Positions 6,087 through 7,051 of a stretch of DNA of 7,051 nt are shown piece after piece. Position 1 is the stretch's first letter; each line of letters begins with the position of its first letter. Origin of the DNA: Bacteroidota bacterium (GTDB taxonomy: Bacteria > Bacteroidota > Bacteroidia > Flavobacteriales > Flavobacteriaceae); NCBI GenBank assembly GCA_022560715.1, contig JADFSQ010000104.1, positions 1 to 7,051 on the forward strand, given 5' to 3'. A program made the position numbers and the translations under genes. The notes under the pieces were generated by a model that saw only the letters and a program-made list of their open reading frames with translations, was not told where the DNA came from and made no database searches.

Positions 6087-6207
6087 AATTGAATAAAAAT
6101 TCATCTAAACTGTAAACAAATATTAGGTCGAACTAAGGTTATATGAGCTTCATACTGAAACGAATTTCATTCATTGTCAAACCGATGACACTTTAGTCGG
6201 TAGTGGT

Positions 6208-7051
6208 TTATTTTTTCGGATTAATCTTTACGATACCAACACCTTCCATTGCTATATAAATATAGCCATCTGGACCTTGCCTTACATTTCTAACACGACC
6301 CATTCCTTCAAATAATTTTTCACGTTTTATTACTTTATTGTTTTTAAATTCTAAACGTTCTAAATATTTAAATTTTAATGAACCAACTAGTAAATTATCT
6401 TTCCATTCTGGATAAATATCACTGGTTACAAATGTCATTCCACTTGGCGCAATAGAAGGAGTCCAATAAAAAAGAGGTTGCTCCATATTTGGTAATGAAG
6501 TGTGTTCGGTAAATTTTGTACCACTATAATTGACGCCATAACTAATTTTTGGCCAACCAAAGTTTTTTCCTTTTTGAATGATATTGATTTCGTCTCCACC
6601 TTTTGGGCCGTGTTCATGGATCCAAATTTTTCCGGTTTTCGGGTGTTTTACCATACCTTGAGGATTTCTATGACCATAACTATAAATAGCTTTTTTAGCA
6701 TTAGGCGAGTTTATAAATGGGTTGTCATTAGGAATTTGTCCATCATCGTGAATTCTATATATTTTACCACAATCGCGAGTTATATCTTGAGGATTTTCAT
6801 CTCTATTACCTCTTTCACCAATAGAAAAATACAAATAACCTTCATTATCAAACTCTAAACGTGAGCCAAAATGTCTCCCTTGTTTAGAATTTGGACTGGC
6901 TTTATAGAGTAATTGATTTTCAACTAATTTATTGTCTTTTAATTTTGCTCTCATTATTGCAGTATTTCCTCCTTCTCCTTCACCTTCTGGTGATGCATAT
7001 GAAAAATAAATCCATCCATTACTATTATAATCAGGATGTAGTTCAATGTCC
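6208..7051 (-). CDS. PQQ-dependent sugar dehydrogenase (GSDH family), C-terminal part
   Basis: Periplasmic beta-propeller enzyme of the glucose/sorbosone dehydrogenase family, related to soluble aldose sugar dehydrogenase (YliI). It oxidises aldose sugars with pyrroloquinoline quinone and calcium. The frame is open to the window edge, so the ATG at 6954 is internal and the gene continues outside. The 280 visible residues begin DIELHPDYNSNGWIYFSYASP, the usual strand after the G-Q-G-G-L-L turn. HFGSRLEFD (His60 of the fragment, codon 6873-6871) corresponds to the catalytic His144 region of soluble glucose dehydrogenase. Next come SIGERGNRD, YSYGHRNPQGM, the calcium/PQQ segment EHGPKGGDEIN, NFGWPKISYGVNYSG, WTPSIAPSGMTF, and the closing RVRNVRQGPDGYIYI. 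It ends at 6210-6208. The exact sugar cannot be inferred. The adjacent cytochrome c gene suggests a respiratory electron acceptor. Confidence 0.93.
   Translation of the reverse strand, partial: DIELHPDYNSNGWIYFSYASPEGEGEGGNTAIMRAKLKDNKLVENQLLYKASPNSKQGRHFGSRLEFDNEGYLYFSIGERGNRDENPQDITRDCGKIYRIHDDGQIPNDNPFINSPNAKKAIYSYGHRNPQGMVKHPKTGKIWIHEHGPKGGDEINIIQKGKNFGWPKISYGVNYSGTKFTEHTSLPNMEQPLFYWTPSIAPSGMTFVTSDIYPEWKDNLLVGSLKFKYLERLEFKNNKVIKREKLFEGMGRVRNVRQGPDGYIYIAMEGVGIVKINPKK

Larger units (their letters stand above)
5873..6207. other. Gene-free spacer with inverted repeats, about 335 bp
   Basis: No credible coding frame lies here; it separates the sugar dehydrogenase from the cytochrome. From high to low coordinates it holds a weak 5-bp dyad (ACCGA/TCGGT, 6181-6201) just beyond the dehydrogenase stop codon, a dense cluster of overlapping inverted repeats at 6040-6086, two identical TATTTTTG elements on the minus strand (6027-6020 and 5983-5976) that fit TAnnTTTG without a good -33 TTG, and a 9-bp inverted repeat at 5906-5958. 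One of the TATTTTTG elements may drive the cytochrome gene. I see no tRNA and no small RNA that I can name. Confidence 0.6.

Noticed and set aside
6181..6201. Intrinsic terminator after the sugar dehydrogenase
   Set aside because: The stem is only 5 bp (ACCGA/TCGGT) with an 11-nt loop and no T-run follows on the minus strand.
6502..6858. Plus-strand 118-residue frame rich in Ile and Phe
   Set aside because: It is antisense to the well-supported dehydrogenase; its hydrophobic look comes from reverse-reading AT-rich codons.
6208..6954. Complete 248-residue dehydrogenase starting at the ATG at 6954
   Set aside because: The same frame continues upstream to the window edge with conserved family sequence (DIELHPDYNSNGWIYFSYA), so this methionine is internal.

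Overview
The window comes mostly from a low-GC (roughly 30 %) Bacteroidota genome, most likely a marine-type Flavobacteriaceae. The evidence is AT-rich codon use, TAnnTTTG-type promoter elements, almost no Shine-Dalgarno sequences, and a gene order (uridine kinase, FtsB/DivIC, two methylmalonyl-CoA mutase subunits) that fits this group. Every gene I accept is on the minus strand, so transcription runs from high to low coordinates.

Layout from high to low coordinates. 7051-6208 holds the C-terminal 280 residues of a periplasmic PQQ-type sugar dehydrogenase (GSDH family). 6207-5873 is a gene-free spacer with a compact set of overlapping inverted repeats and an imperfectly supported promoter region. 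5872-5465 encodes a small exported class I cytochrome c, a plausible electron acceptor for the dehydrogenase. 5420-2440 is a tightly packed operon: udk, then an FtsB/DivIC-like septum protein, then the small methylmalonyl-CoA mutase subunit, then an unrecognised lipoprotein, then the large mutase subunit. Gaps are 0-2 nt, with one 8-nt overlap. Both mutase subunits belong to the propionyl-CoA/succinyl-CoA interconversion route.

The unexpected part is the left edge. At about position 554 the large mutase gene stops resembling its family in the middle of the cobalamin-binding domain, just after the DxHxxG motif and the residues ATGYADV. The next 553 bases have a quite different composition (I count 172 G+C in the first 300 bases, 57 %). 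They encode, on the same strand, the tail of an unrelated basic protein fused in frame, then a spacer with three copies of an 11-bp repeat, then the start of a small protein with an excisionase-type (MerR/HTH_17-like) DNA-binding domain that runs off the window. That block looks like the edge of an integrated or accessory element from a higher-GC organism. The HTH and tail sequences remind me of Planctomycetes, but this is only an impression. Either a mobile element interrupts mutB in this genome, or the contig is an assembly or amplification chimera. From one junction alone I consider the chimera at least as likely. Because the foreign frame happens to stay open, the fusion is 721 aa, which is a normal mutase length and could be mistaken for an intact enzyme.

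Apart from this junction the genes are ordinary. I see no CRISPR array, tRNA, rRNA or complete insertion sequence.
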